Source: Antrodiella citrinella (Eukaryota; Basidiomycota; Agaricomycetes; Polyporales; Steccherinaceae). Taken from it: a stretch of DNA of 64,000 nucleotides. Shown here piece after piece: positions 49,259 through 60,190 of this stretch (its first letter is position 1; each line of letters starts with the position of its first letter). The translations under genes were made by a program, and so were the position numbers. Below the pieces are notes generated by a model that saw nothing but the letters and a program-made list of their open reading frames with translations, did not search any database and was not told the DNA's origin. The stretch is taken from the NCBI GenBank assembly GCA_004802725.1, contig SGPM01000093.1:21859-85858 (forward strand). Direction: 5' to 3'.

Positions 49259-50315
49259 AGGGTGTACGTTGGGGGTTCAACGTTCAGCCCGCTTGTCTGA
49301 TTTCTTGTACATCTCGTATCGTCGTTCTGAGTCTTGTAGTCGTAAGATTGTGACATTAGTTTACGAGACGTTGGGTTTGAATATCATATGATTTAAGAGG
49401 GCGTATTTGCAACTCAGGCGCTTGAAAACTATCAAGTACCAAGTGGGGCCTGCCGAACGTGCTTGGCTCTGAGCGCTGGTGTCAGTGGTGATGCCTCCGC
49501 ACGAAACCGCCACAGAGGGACGCACTGGGGTCAACGTTGTCGCTCGACACGACTCTGTGTGAGGCAACTTTTTTGAGCATACAAATACGGCCTAAGGTCG
49601 TACCACAAAGGGACCTTATGCCACCTCGTATGTCCGGTATCGTTATCCAGTGTAATAAGAAGCACGGTCCACGGACATTGTCTTATCTTGACAAGAGGAG
49701 GCCACCGTTCGCCGAGGCGTACGATACATACCGAACAGAAACCGGACGACAACCGTGATTGTGCCACCATGCCACCGACTGGTCGTACCTCCGAGTCGAC
49801 GTTGGTCAGCGCGTCTTTCCCCGGCGTTTGTGTGCATGTGAAACGGCATCGGTGATTGGGAGACAGCGAGGGTTGTCGAGCGGCTGCGATGAGGCCGTGG
49901 GAACTCTTGGTCGTTTTTAACCAGGACGGACCTGCTCACTCACCCGCCTGCCTTTTAGACACCATCGCTTCCTCCTCCTACTATCCAACTACAAACTTAT
50001 GAAAGAATCCTCGCTACAAAGGTGTGTATATCTTCCGACCTCTCTCCCAAATCCTACTCACCTCCCCCAGCACCATACATCTGATTCGCAGCTTTCTCTT
50101 TCGACCGCTTGCATTCTCCCTCATCGACACAGACAGACCTCCTTAGGGCTCTCTTGCTTGCCCCTCGTCGCTGCCCTCTACAGTTTTAAATGGGATAAAT
50201 ACATCCCTCTCTCCTCGGGTCCAGTTCTCCAGCTGTTCGAAACTCACAACAGTCCACCATACCACCCGCCTCAAACTATTCGGAATAAACATACTCCTTG
50301 ACGTCCACTCACAAC
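49259..50315. other. Long gene-free stretch, upstream region of the next gene
   Basis: About 1.06 kb. The left half is the helicase 3' flank. From about 50040 it becomes strongly pyrimidine-rich (CT blocks), as in many fungal promoters and 5' UTRs. A TTTTAAATGGGATAAATA stretch near 50184 may be a core promoter. No exon was supported. Confidence 0.45.
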
Positions 50316-52083
50316 ATGTACACCTTGAAGGCTCCCGCTTTCCTTCGCCCCTCTAGCCGCCCGTCCTCGCCCTCTCCAGTCCCCCCTCACCAGGACAGCA
50401 TTACACCCCCGGAACGAGTCTCTCGTGCTTCCGTCCTCTCCTTCTCCTCCTTCAAGCGCACAGCTTCCCCCCTCGCCCGTCCTGCGTCATCCACTTCTCT
50501 TGCGGTCGCCACCCCTTTAGTGCAGGATGGTTCCTATATGGAGCTCCTCAATCTCAAGCTCAGCGAAGCCGTCTCAAAGGCCCTGTCACAACCAGCAGGT
50601 CCTGGTGTTCCTTCCGAGCTGCTCAATGGAAGAAGACCGATCCCTTCCGGCCGTGGACGGGCATTGGCCGAACTTATCGTCTCGTAAGTGTCCTTGTACT
50701 AGTCATGTTGACTCGATGCTGAGTTCAGTCGTCCGCAGCGAGACCAAGGCGGTCAGAGAAAACCCCTACCTCTACCGTGCAGTCCTTCGGACCCTACACA
50801 GGCCCCTCTCGGTTCTCGTCAACAATCTATCAAACAACCTCATGCCACTTCTGTCGTCAAACACATTCTTAAACCCTCCCGTGCCTTCGCCACAGTTCCC
50901 CAACCCCAATCCCACCCAATTGCACGCGCTCGGGCTGGCCACGTTCGCGGGGGAACTTCTCGAAATGTATAACGAGGTACAATTGTGCATCGAAGGGGAT
51001 ATGCGTGCCGACGGGCTACGGGTAGTTCGTGATAGCTTGGTTTCTATCGTCAAGCGAGTCGTGGAGCCACTCGTCACCGGTATCAAGAACGACCTTGTCC
51101 CTCATATCGACGCCCTGGAGAACCCCAACACTGCACCCTTACCTACCAGCGGAACTAACGGCAAGCCTGTAGCCGCGGTGAAAGTCGCTACCCCACATCT
51201 ATCCATTCTGTACCTGCAAGGGGTAATGCCTATCTACGCTCGAGCGTTGTCTCGCTTCATCACGTCCACCACCGCCGAAGCAACTCTAGCTTCTCTTCTG
51301 ATCAACCTAGTCTGGCGAGGGCTGGTTGCTCTGTCCAACCGTCCAGCCCCCCTCGTTTCACCTGCAGCATCTCCCGTGATGCCATCTGCTGCTCTAAAGA
51401 AGGACGGCAAGACACCCCCCACCACGCCGCCTGCCAGCAAGTTCGCCCTCAGGCTTCCTCCTTCCCGGCCTCCCTCACCCCCAGCGGCAGCTGTCCCCAA
51501 GTCGACTCCCGCAGCAGATGCACGTGCCCTGTTCGACCTCCTGTCGTCTCTTCCTCGTCCGAATGGGGACATGGTCAACAAGCGTCTCGCTCAGGAAGTC
51601 GTCGACGAAGCCTTCGAGGCGCTCGGTGCGCTGCCTGCTTTCCTCGAGGCTGTCCAGGCGCATAACGCGTACAACGTGAAGCACGCGATGTTCAAGTCTT
51701 TTGGCGGTGCGGATATCATGGACACGAATGATTTGGAGCACGATCTCGAGCTGCTCACTGCGGACCTCCCGACGCTCGTTGCGCTTCCCGTCCTCCTGCG
51801 CACCTACTTCCCTACGCCTCATGCCACGGGCGCGACCCACCCACAGGAGCGGTCCGTCTCATCCATGCTAGGTCTCGGCGAGACCGCATACCGTAACGGC
51901 TGCCTGTCTGGGTTCGGACGGGCGGACGAATGCACGGTCGCGGTCGGCCAGCACGTGTTGAGCGTGCTGCGCGGGGAGCTGCGCACCGCCGCCCCAATGG
52001 AGGACGCCGCGTTCCGAGAAGCGACGGTCGTGCTCGGGTGGCTCGAGCGCGAAGTCGCGTTGGTCGCGGCGGGTGACCATTGA
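50316..52083 (+). CDS. Conserved-looking protein of unknown function, 570 residues
   Basis: Two exons (50316-50683, 50739-52083; 55-nt intron) give exactly 571 codons with stop. The first 75 residues are Ser/Pro-rich and disordered (AFLRPSSRPSSPSPVPP). The rest is largely helical: MELLNLKLSEAVSKALSQPA, VRENPYLYRAVLRTLHRPLS and LQGVMPIYARALSRFITSTT. A Pro-rich linker near residues 340-375 separates it from a second helical block (ALFDLLSSLPRPNGDMVNKR, LLRTYFPTPHATG, RSVSSMLGLGETAYRNGCLS). The codon choice and long uninterrupted frame make it clearly coding. I recognise no named domain or catalytic motif and propose no function. Confidence 0.85.
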
Positions 52084-52545
52084 CTGCATGGCAGTATCTT
52101 TTTCTGTTTGTATATCTTGGGGCTTGTGGTGATGGTGTATGTGCGCGTCCTCGTACTCAGACTCTGTGTTTTCGCCTCCACATCTTACATCCGTTTAAAT
52201 TCTGCCACTTCGTTGTTGTCGTGGCGTCGTTGCTCTCGCTCTCGCTTTTGTTTTGTTGTTGATGCACGCCGGGTTTCGGGTCTAGGTAAAATTATTGGTA
52301 ATGCTCGTAAGTGCTTCGCGTGTCCCTCGTTCGCTCGTAGTCCTACTTTTCCGCTCTCACAGCAGGTCGTAGCTTTGTGTTATATCACGCCTAGAGGTTA
52401 GGACCGGCAAAGTAATTCAATGGTAGTTGCGATCTTTCTATCTGGTGTGATGCAATGTGAGTGTGAGGGTAAGGATGTGAAACAAGGAGTCTATGAGACC
52501 TGATGCATGATCAGAATACAATATTGGGAGGAACGCAAATCCTTC
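52084..52545. other. Region between convergent genes
   Basis: About 460 bp, T-rich on the plus strand, consistent with 3' UTRs of the unknown 570-residue gene and the ataxin-3 gene. Nothing further seen. Confidence 0.45.
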
Positions 52546-54460
52546 CTACGCTCCAAACTTCGCCAACCTCCGTCTCCGCATCTCGTCAACGTCAACCACC
52601 GGCGCGGGTTCCTCAACAACGCTCGAATCAGCCTCCGACTCAGTCTCGTCGTCGTCTGTGGCCATCGAATCACTAGACGCAGTACGGACGGCCGGGGGTG
52701 GGGGAGGTATCGAAGGCGCGGGCGGCGGCGGCAGGGTGAAGCGTCGCGGCGGAGGGGTGTCGGGGACCTGGAACCCCGGAGGCACACTCTCCAACGACGC
52801 CTTCAGCGCAGCCTGCAATTCCGCGTCGTCGTCATCATACACCCTTGACGTCTGCCTCAGACCCACAGGCTCCTGCACCACAGGTCCCGGCACAATTCTC
52901 TCTTCGCCCTCCCCTTCTCCATCGTCGTCTTCATCTGCGAGTTCGGCATCGGGGTCCCCACGCGCCCCTCGCCTCCGCAATACTCGCCGCAATCGCCCTC
53001 TCGAGCTCGGCCTGCTCCTCCTCATGCTGCGTGCGCCGCCGGCGCGGCTGCATCCCCGCCTGCACGCGCATCGCCTCCTCCATGTGCGTCTCCCGCATCG
53101 CAGCTTCTTGTTGACGCTGCATGTGCGCGATCAGCAGCTCGCTGCGCCGCCTGCTGGCCGCCAGGGGGTCTGACACGGACGCGGACGCATAGGTGCCGAG
53201 CGCGGGAAGGGAGTCCTCTGCGTCGACGTACTCGTCGTCTTCGTCGGAGTCTGCGCTAGACTGGTGAGAGAGGGCGCTGTACCCCGATCGTGTGCGTTGC
53301 GTGGGTGTGCGGAGTCCGCTGTTCGTGTTGGTGTCCCTAGAGCCTAGGGGGTTGCTGAACGGGTTGGCAGATATCGGAGGTGGGTACCGCGCATTCGAGC
53401 TTGAGGAACCATATATGTCTCCACTTCCACTTCCACTTCCACCTCTGCCGCTCCCAGCGTCCATCATCAAGGACGCCTGCAACGCGGCTTGCATGTCCAT
53501 ATCCTCGTCCTCGAGCCCCGAGTGCTGCATCGCGTCGTCCGCGTCCGGTCTCGCGAACCCCGCACCCGACGCGGAGCCGAGCGTAGCGGCGTACTCGTCC
53601 ACTTCTGTCCTCCGGAGCGCGAGCGGGCCCTCTGGGTCGAGCTGCACCACCGCAAAGACGGAGTACCCTTCGGCTTCTGCTTGCTGCAGCACCATACCAA
53701 GGTGGGTGCTTCCTATGCGTTCTGGCTGTGGGAGAGAGGAGTTTAGGTTGAACCAAATGCCTTCTTCTGGGTTGGAAGCGAGGGAGGGGTCCGAGGAGGC
53801 GGCGCCGAAGCGGCGGAGGGTGTACCAGTGTTGTTGGTAGTTCAGGATGAACGCGAGCTGTGTTCTGGTGGTATTGTGGCGTGAATGATAAGGCTATGAC
53901 CCGAACGTGTGGCGGACTTACTCGGGATGGTCCGTATATGGACGCATGGCTTCACTTCGCCATCGGACGAGTCTGATATACTGCAAGTTAGATGATGAAA
54001 CGTTTGTGAGGACTTTATCACGTACGTTAAGCCCCATACTTGCAAGGCCTTCTCGAGGACCTGCAGGGAGAAGAAACCTAGACGCGGAGGTATGGTAAGT
54101 ATTATCGTACTCATAACACACGATCGTGCTCGGACCTGTGTCATCCATGTTGGTACTCGTCGCGCCACTGTTGTGATCGTCATATTGCTCTTCCAACTGA
54201 TCCAATTCATGCGCGATGTGGGATAGATCTGGAGCAGTGTACTGCAGCGGGGCTGGTCAGTAAAGATCCCCCGGTAGATCGAGCCAAAAACACAAACATA
54301 GTTTTCCTCTGTATAGCATGCGTTCGTTTGAGCGATATAGGCCAAAACAACGGGTGGACTCACGGAGCAAACCGTTGAGAGCATGTTGCGCGCACAGCAT
54401 AGACCCTTGCTCCTGTTTCTCATGGTAGATGAGAGATGTAAGGTGCTGGAGAGCAGCCAT
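52546..54460 (-). CDS. ATX3: Ataxin-3-like Josephin deubiquitinase with UIMs, apparent frameshift
   Basis: Josephin proteases trim ubiquitin chains. The start MAALQHLTSLIYHEKQEQGS leads to MLCAQHALNGLL with the catalytic Cys. Later exons give APDLSHIAHELDQLEEQY, MDDTGFFSLQVLEKALQVWG, ILNYQQHWYTLRRFG (catalytic His) and GIWFNLNSSLPQPERIGSTH (catalytic Asn), then EGYSVFAVVQL. The C-terminal half is disordered with three ubiquitin-interacting motifs: EDMDMQAALQASLM, EEEQAELERAIAASIAEA and DDDDAELQAALKASLESV. A GSGSGS run comes from a ggaagt hexamer repeat. The frame holding UIM1 and UIM2 stops at 52931, while UIM3 to the C-terminus (...EMRRRRLAKFGA) is in another frame. A one-base shift near 52934-52975 is required, and no intron of plausible size fits. 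The extra Met before LCAQH is unusual but the triad is intact. Confidence 0.92.
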
Positions 54461-54814
54461 CTTGAGAGAGCTGTTCTGTGAAAACCAAGATGAGTGTGGT
54501 GGTAAGAGAAAGGAGAGCTGTGGCGAACGGAGTCCGAGTTATTATATACCGGACGAAGGAATGACAATAACTTTCGGGTGACGCGTCGAGACGCGTAATT
54601 TGATTGCAGAAGAGTGGCAGGGGTCCGTCCCGGGTCTGATGGCGGCTGTTTCCGGGTCTCGCTTGCTGCAGCGAGCGTCTGCGCGTCATCGCACCCTTCT
54701 CATTTAGTCGAGACAACCAACACAAAACGTCGGACAACACTTTTCTCTGCATCCACCACCGGCTTTTCTTGTCCACGACAGCGACGACGACGACGCTTTC
54801 AGCTATTCTTCACG
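54461..54814. promoter_or_regulatory. Head-to-head promoter of the ataxin-3 homologue and ATG27
   Basis: A 354-bp gap between two divergent start codons. A ttatataccgg string at 54540-54550 could be a TATA-like element usable on either strand. The promoter role is inferred from position. Confidence 0.5.
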
Positions 54815-55940
54815 ATGCCTCGGAACTCTCATAGACCATCTCTTGTCCCCGTTGCCCTAGTGCTGTCGTGTGTGTTCCCGTCCGTGTGGGCGCAGGTGCA
54901 GCTAGACAAACGGGACTTTGACTGTCATGTCACCATCGGCGACCTCAAGTACGATCTGACACAGCTGAATCAAGAGTACACACTCTCACGAGAACGGGAC
55001 ACACCGCCTACAAAGTGGCAGGATACCGTTCGGTTCAATTTGTGCGCGGATTTGAAGACGCAGGATGGTGTAGCCACGGAGGATCAGGTGTGTACGAATA
55101 TTGAACTTTATGTCACATTGCTAACCTGGTGGCACATCTGTCTCAGTGTCCACCTGGTACTAGAGCATGCTTGACGAAAGCAAACACCAAAGGGACCGAG
55201 CCGAGCCGAATAACTCATGTCATTCCTCTGGCAAACTCTTCCACGGACAGCATCATCCTGGACTCAATACCATGTACGTTCGATTCCTAAAAATCTGCTT
55301 TTCGTACTGAAGGAATCTCTGTAGCACCTGGCAAAGGTCTTCAATTGCTCTTCCAAGGACCTGCGTATCCCAGCTCCACTTCTCCCGAACCAATACCACA
55401 ATCACTATCCGTGACACTGAAGTGTGCGACCGAAGCAACAGCGCCGCAGTTCACATCGTATGATGGAAAGCAAGTGAAGATTGATTGGAATACACCCGCG
55501 GGTTGCAATTTCAGTCAGCCAGGAGGCGGTGGAGGAAAGCCTTCGGAGGACACTGAGGATGGAAATCCCTCTGCTCCTCCAGAGAGAGTAGGGTCCGGGA
55601 TCGGATATTTCTTCCTACTGTACGTCTCACAGATTCTTCTTGTATGCGCACCGCTGATAACATTACGCACATGTCTAGGCTACTGCTGGCTTTCGTCGCA
55701 TACTTTGGGTTGGGAGCTTACTATAACTACTCAACATATGGCGCGACAGGCGCAGACCTCATACCGTGCGTGTTACACTTCATTTGGCTGCAATCATTGA
55801 CGACTTACGTGTCTGCGTTGTCTAGTCATCGCGATTTCTGGAGAGAGGTTCCATATATGCTGCGTGACGTTGCCTCCCACTTATGCTCGGCTGTTCGACC
55901 GCGGCACAGTTCGAACAGGGGAGGTTATATCGCGGTATAA
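54815..55940 (+). CDS. ATG27: Autophagy-related protein 27 (type I membrane protein)
   Basis: Atg27 is a type I membrane protein of the Golgi/endosome/vacuole system that helps deliver Atg9 during autophagy. The signal peptide is visible (SLVPVALVLSCVFPSVWAQ). The cysteine-rich luminal domain reads DFDCHVTIGDLKYDLTQLNQ, VRFNLCADLKTQDG and DQCPPGTRACLT. SLSVTLKCATEATAPQFTSY and WNTPAGCNFSQ follow. A Gly/Ser/Pro linker leads to a transmembrane helix restored by splicing (GIGYFFLLLLLAFVAYFGLG). Then comes YYNYSTYGATGADLIP and a short cytosolic tail with HRDFWREVPYMLRDVASHL and RGGYIAV. The YNYSTYGA block after the helix is characteristic of the family. Four or five short introns. Paired cysteines are all present. 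Confidence 0.94.
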
Positions 55941-56567
55941 GTTCCGTTTCCTTGCGTCGTGGTTACTCTGTGCTTGCGTCAGTACGCCGTGTGTTGTTGG
56001 TTGGTCGGATTGCTTCTCTCACTATCAGTTCTATGTGGATGGTCTTTCCTGGTACATTCGTCGTAATTTTGCATCTCGTTCCTTTCTGCATACACTCTCT
56101 TCGTGGCTTATTGCATCTCTGACTGATGAGGCAAGTCAGTCCCAAGCTGAGTTGCTCATATCGATGGCCAGATTTCAGACCGCGTGATAACCTTTCCAAC
56201 TTTCGACTGCCACTGTTGCCCTTCCTTTCTACTGCGCCATCCTCCATCCTTCATGATGGTGTACTCGCCATCTGAATAGGCTGCTCCACCGCAGCGTCTC
56301 GAGCATCGCAGCCAAAGTATGAGAAAACCAAACGCCCGTATAAGGCTAGAATGCTGCCCTATTATCCCCGTCGTATTTTGATGGAATTTGGTGAGAATAA
56401 CGTTATGCAGCTCTGCTGAGAGTAGAAAAATGACTCCAAGTCTCAGGGCGGGACCGACTGCACCTTGACCCAGTCCCTCGTGCATCGTTGCAGTCGGTGT
56501 GATCTTTATCCCCACAAATCTCATTGTCTGCTCGACGCCCTCTCCCAGTGAGTCAGAACAGCTTGGA
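55941..56567. other. Intergenic region between ATG27 and the hybrid-binding-domain gene
   Basis: About 630 bp between genes on the same strand. A minus-strand open frame spans 56156-56671, but it overlaps the first exon of the next gene and shows no protein signature. No promoter motif stands out. Confidence 0.4.
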
Positions 56568-58855
56568 ATGGTCAAAACGAAGGCGGCATATGTTGTCAGC
56601 GTGGGGAGGAGACCTGGGGTATATACAGAGTGGTGAGTGCTTATAATATTCCTTTGGTGTTCAACGATCATCCTATTCGACTGCGTCTTGAAATCTCTAC
56701 CGGTCGATCATGAACTGTCGCGCTGACACCGGATTATCTTAGGCTGGACACTGCGAAGCAAGTCTTCAACGTCCCCGGGGCTATATTCAAGGGATATGCG
56801 ACTGTACCAGAGGCGCGACGCGCGTGGGCAGACCAGCAAGCTCGGGGACACGTCAAAGTCGTCGACACCAAAGACTCTTCGTCAGAGTCTGACGACCCGC
56901 CCACTCCTGCGAGAGCGCAGCCTCGTGCTCGTCAGAACAATAGGCAGCACGATTCGGGCGTGGCAACGTCTGCTAGCTCGTCTACGACGACGAGCACTTC
57001 CGAATCGAGTCCGTCGACGCCGCAGACGAGCTCTGCTAGACACGTTGCGGGCACGGGAGAACGCAGACGGACGGACGCGGGTCGAGGACGTCGGGACGAG
57101 TCGCTGTCTTCACCTGCTACGGGTGTCAGCGTGGTATTGAACGAGCAACATGGCACCGCATCGTCCTCGTCCCGATCCGAGAGGCACCGTCGTGCATCGT
57201 CCTCATCTTCCAGGCGCGTTCGAGATCCGAGTCATGTTCGTCCAAATACTGCTTCTGCAGCAGGATTTGGACGAGAGGACCCTCCTTCCAACTTACGCGA
57301 GCGTTCAGGGCATTCGTCCCCTCCTACGAACCAAACCCAAGGATCTCCTTCAACTGCTGCTACTACACGTCTCTCGCCTCCGACGAATGTGACGCAATTG
57401 GACGAGTCAGGGCATTCGCGAGACTTTGATACTCAGCTCGCTCTGTCCTTGCCTCCAGCGTCATCTCCGTCATCGTCGCGAGCCCCAGACATTAGAGCCA
57501 TTTTACGCCCATCGGGTTCTCGTTATGCTTCTCTTGAAACACGGACGGCGTCGCGCAGCTCACGCGCGGGATCCACGAGTGATTTTGTATCTGCGAAGAC
57601 CTCTTTTGGTGTGAGGGACAGTCCACCGGTCGATAAAGTCATTACACCTTCAAAGCGACATGCAAGTGGGAGTACAAGACTGTCTTCTCGGCTGACTTCA
57701 CCTACCACCGGCGTGACTAAGATCATAGAGCCAAGTCCGAAACTGCTACCTTCGCCTCCGTCTCCGTCCCAGTATCCAGCGACACCTCCCTCTCAGTACC
57801 TCCGTGACACCCCGGCATCTTCGTCCCGGCATATACTTTCGCCACACCCGGTCTCTATCAGATCTGTTGAAGGCGGCGAAGTTGTTCGTCCTTGGTCGCC
57901 TGCGACTGACGTTACGTACGAAGAGCCTGGCTCGCCAAAATTTGCATCGACACCTCTTCCTCAAGCGTTGCAGGTTCCTACCATCGGTCGCGTGGTCGTG
58001 GATTTGACGAACCTGGAGAGCGAGGGAGAGGGCGAGCATGATGATGGATACGCTACTGCACCGTCGAGCCCTCGTTTGTCTCATGTTGGTGCTCTAGAAC
58101 GCCAGAGTGACTCGGATGTCGTCACGTATATGACGGTGTCTCTCAGACCTTCTTCCACTTCTCCTTCAAGGTCTTTCCACTCCCCTCGCGGGTCCGCCAC
58201 TTCACGGTATGCAACCCTGTCTTCCTCAGGCTCCAAGTCCAAGTCTAGTGTTGTCGAGCCAAATGTGCTCAGTGCTGTGCTCTCTCGTGTCGCGATTGGT
58301 TCCTCTTCTACCAGCGACGCTGTACAAACACCAGCTGAGAGCGACCCGACGACCTCTACACGCTCCAGCATCCGCGTAAGGAGAAAGGACAAGATCAGAC
58401 GTGCTTACTCTGAAGCGCAAGTCCAGACTGAGCCTTCACCAAGTAGCACCCCACCTCGCAGGACGCACTCGCAAGCTCAAGTCCAAACCGACTCTCCGCC
58501 ACGCACACGCTCATCGTCCAGAACTCACCGGGGCGATGACCACCTTTCGGGAGACGCGACTGTCCCCGTGTCGCCTGCCCTTCCCGCCATCCGAGAATTG
58601 GGCAACGTGAACGCACTGGGTTTGACACAAAGCGAACATATCCTGCGCGTCGGCGCGTTGGACGACGCACCTGCGTATGACCCGAGGTCTCCTCTCGGCA
58701 GGAGTGCTTCTCTTCCTGTGAGCAGGTGAGTTGGTGGACTTGCCCGGGCGGTGTGCAGAAGCTGATGGTGTGTGATTCGTCGTAGCTCGCAGTCTTTTGG
58801 TCGGCCTTCGCCTAGGATGTATGATGGGTGGATGAACACGCTCGTTCGTCGCTGA
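56568..58855 (+). CDS. RNase H1-type hybrid-binding (viroplasmin) domain protein with a long disordered tail
   Basis: Three exons (56568-56632, 56743-58725, 58786-58855) total 706 codons in one frame. Splicing over the 110-nt first intron rebuilds the small fold known from the N-terminus of eukaryotic RNase H1 and from viroplasmin: AAYVVSVGRRPGVYTEWLDT, AKQVFNVPGAIFKGYATVPE, ARRAWADQQ (residues about 6-55). In RNase H1 this domain binds RNA/DNA hybrids and dsRNA. Everything after residue about 60 is Ser/Thr/Pro/Arg-rich and disordered. It includes poly-Ser runs, VVVDLTNLESEGEGEHDD, and two copies of an (A/S)QAQVQT(E/D)-like motif near residues 617-642. No RNase H catalytic domain is present. 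The protein ends SPRMYDGWMNTLVRR. Its role is unknown; nucleic-acid binding is an inference from the fold. Confidence 0.8.
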
Positions 58856-59196
58856 GCCTGAGTTGCGAGAATATATAGATGTATAATGTTGCTTGGAGAT
58901 ATTGTAGTCGTTGATTTCTTGTAGATGTGATTACAGCTGTTTGCAAACTCGTAGGCGTGTCCGAAAAATAAAGTGTGTAGTTGTCGGCTTGGGCGGAGCT
59001 CAACGTTCCATATGTGCATATTCGGGTCCGGGATATGCCGTGTGTATAACTTCAGCGACGAATTGCAACTTGGGCCACATACATCACCAGACAATTCCTT
59101 CACATCCAACGTTGAAATCCTCACCTGGTACGTTCTATTTACTCTGAGCACATATCAACAGGAGATGAACTAACACTTTTGTTTTTCCGGCTTGCC
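58856..59196. other. Intergenic region between the hybrid-binding-domain gene and the kinase pseudogene
   Basis: About 340 bp. It contains AT-rich 3' UTR-like sequence with an aataaa at 58967-58972, a possible polyadenylation signal. No coding feature. Confidence 0.4.
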
Positions 59197-60006
59197 ATGG
59201 TCAGCGCCAGTGATCAAGCTCATTTTCGAGCTGAAACGGGGGTCCGATCGAATGTCGTTGACTCGTTGGGCGAGCCAATCCGAGGCCCACTCAAATTTCT
59301 CCCGTTCGGTCTGGTCATCAAGCTCAATGTTGTTCGCGGAACCCCAGAAGACGACGTCATTCGGTTTATACGTGCCAGCACGACGATCGCGTCGTCTTGT
59401 CCGGCCAGGACGATAAATACATTCACATGCTCATCACACGTATCAAAGTCCGACCTCTGAATTCCCAGCTTGCGTGGACCAGGTTCAATGGAGAACAGCG
59501 GGCGAGGACAGTCGCGCGGCTGCGTTCCTACGTGGCACAGCTTCGAGACCTGCCACGTCCAACCCACGAAAACCCACGCGTCGTGTCCGGGCTGGGAAAT
59601 ACACCGTGCAACGATGGTCGTGTGGCTTTTCAGGAAATTGATCCCTTCGCGTTGACTGCCAATGAGGCTGAATTCAACGATCGCCTCATTCTCGCTGCGG
59701 ATCCTTACATGGACAAAGGATTTGCAGGACATACGGGTCATGATGAAAGATGACCATCGTATTGTGTTCACGCATGGTGACCTTGCGCCTCGCAACATCA
59801 TGGTGCTGGACGACAGTACTATCAGCGGAATCATAGAATGGGAGAACGCCGGCTGGTATCCGGAACATTGGGAACTTGTGTAGGGGTTGTACATCAGCAC
59901 CGACCCCTCGTGGGCTCAATGTTTCCAAGACGCCGTCATGCCTGAGATTTACGCAGAGGACCTTCACATCGACAGAAGTTTATCTGACCAAATGGTTGGA
60001 TTTTGA
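59197..60006 (+). pseudogene. Decayed APH-family small-molecule kinase
   Basis: Fungal genomes carry many aminoglycoside-phosphotransferase-fold kinases of unknown substrate. From ATG 59197 the frame gives EPIRGPLKFLPFGLVIKLNV and EDDVIRFIRASTTI. About 59384-59391 the frame changes to VVLSGQDDKYIHMLITRIK, as if the usual PVP(R) segment was deleted. It continues through LAWTRFNGEQRARTVARLRS and AEFNDRLILAADPYM. A second frame change near 59711-59720 leads to KDLQDIRVMMKDDHRIVFTH, with the Brenner motif HGDLAPRNIM. GIIEWENAGWYPEHWELV follows, in which the metal-binding Asp of IIDWE is Glu. An in-frame TAG at 59881 then interrupts a tail that stays recognisable to TGA at 60006. Three lesions and a changed active-site residue argue for a pseudogene, though indels in draft sequence could account for part of this. 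Confidence 0.75.
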
Positions 60007-60190
60007 TGTACGTTCAAATTTATACATTGCAACATTGTGAGTGTGCATCACGTACGATTGCTTGAACTGAACGTGTTGTACCAGTAACAGCTTCCGGATT
60101 CTTCATACAAATTCATTGCATTACTATTGATACATCCTTATGAAGGCTACAAGATGGTATGAAGGGCCATTCTTTCCAGTAAGAGCCACA

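Noticed and set aside
53421..53446. Short acttcc hexamer repeat as a possible regulatory or CRISPR-like element
   Set aside because: It lies in coding sequence and simply encodes a Gly-Ser run in the ataxin-3 homologue.
56156..56671. 171-codon minus-strand open frame
   Set aside because: Overlaps the first exon of the hybrid-binding-domain gene and shows no recognisable signature or plausible splice partners.
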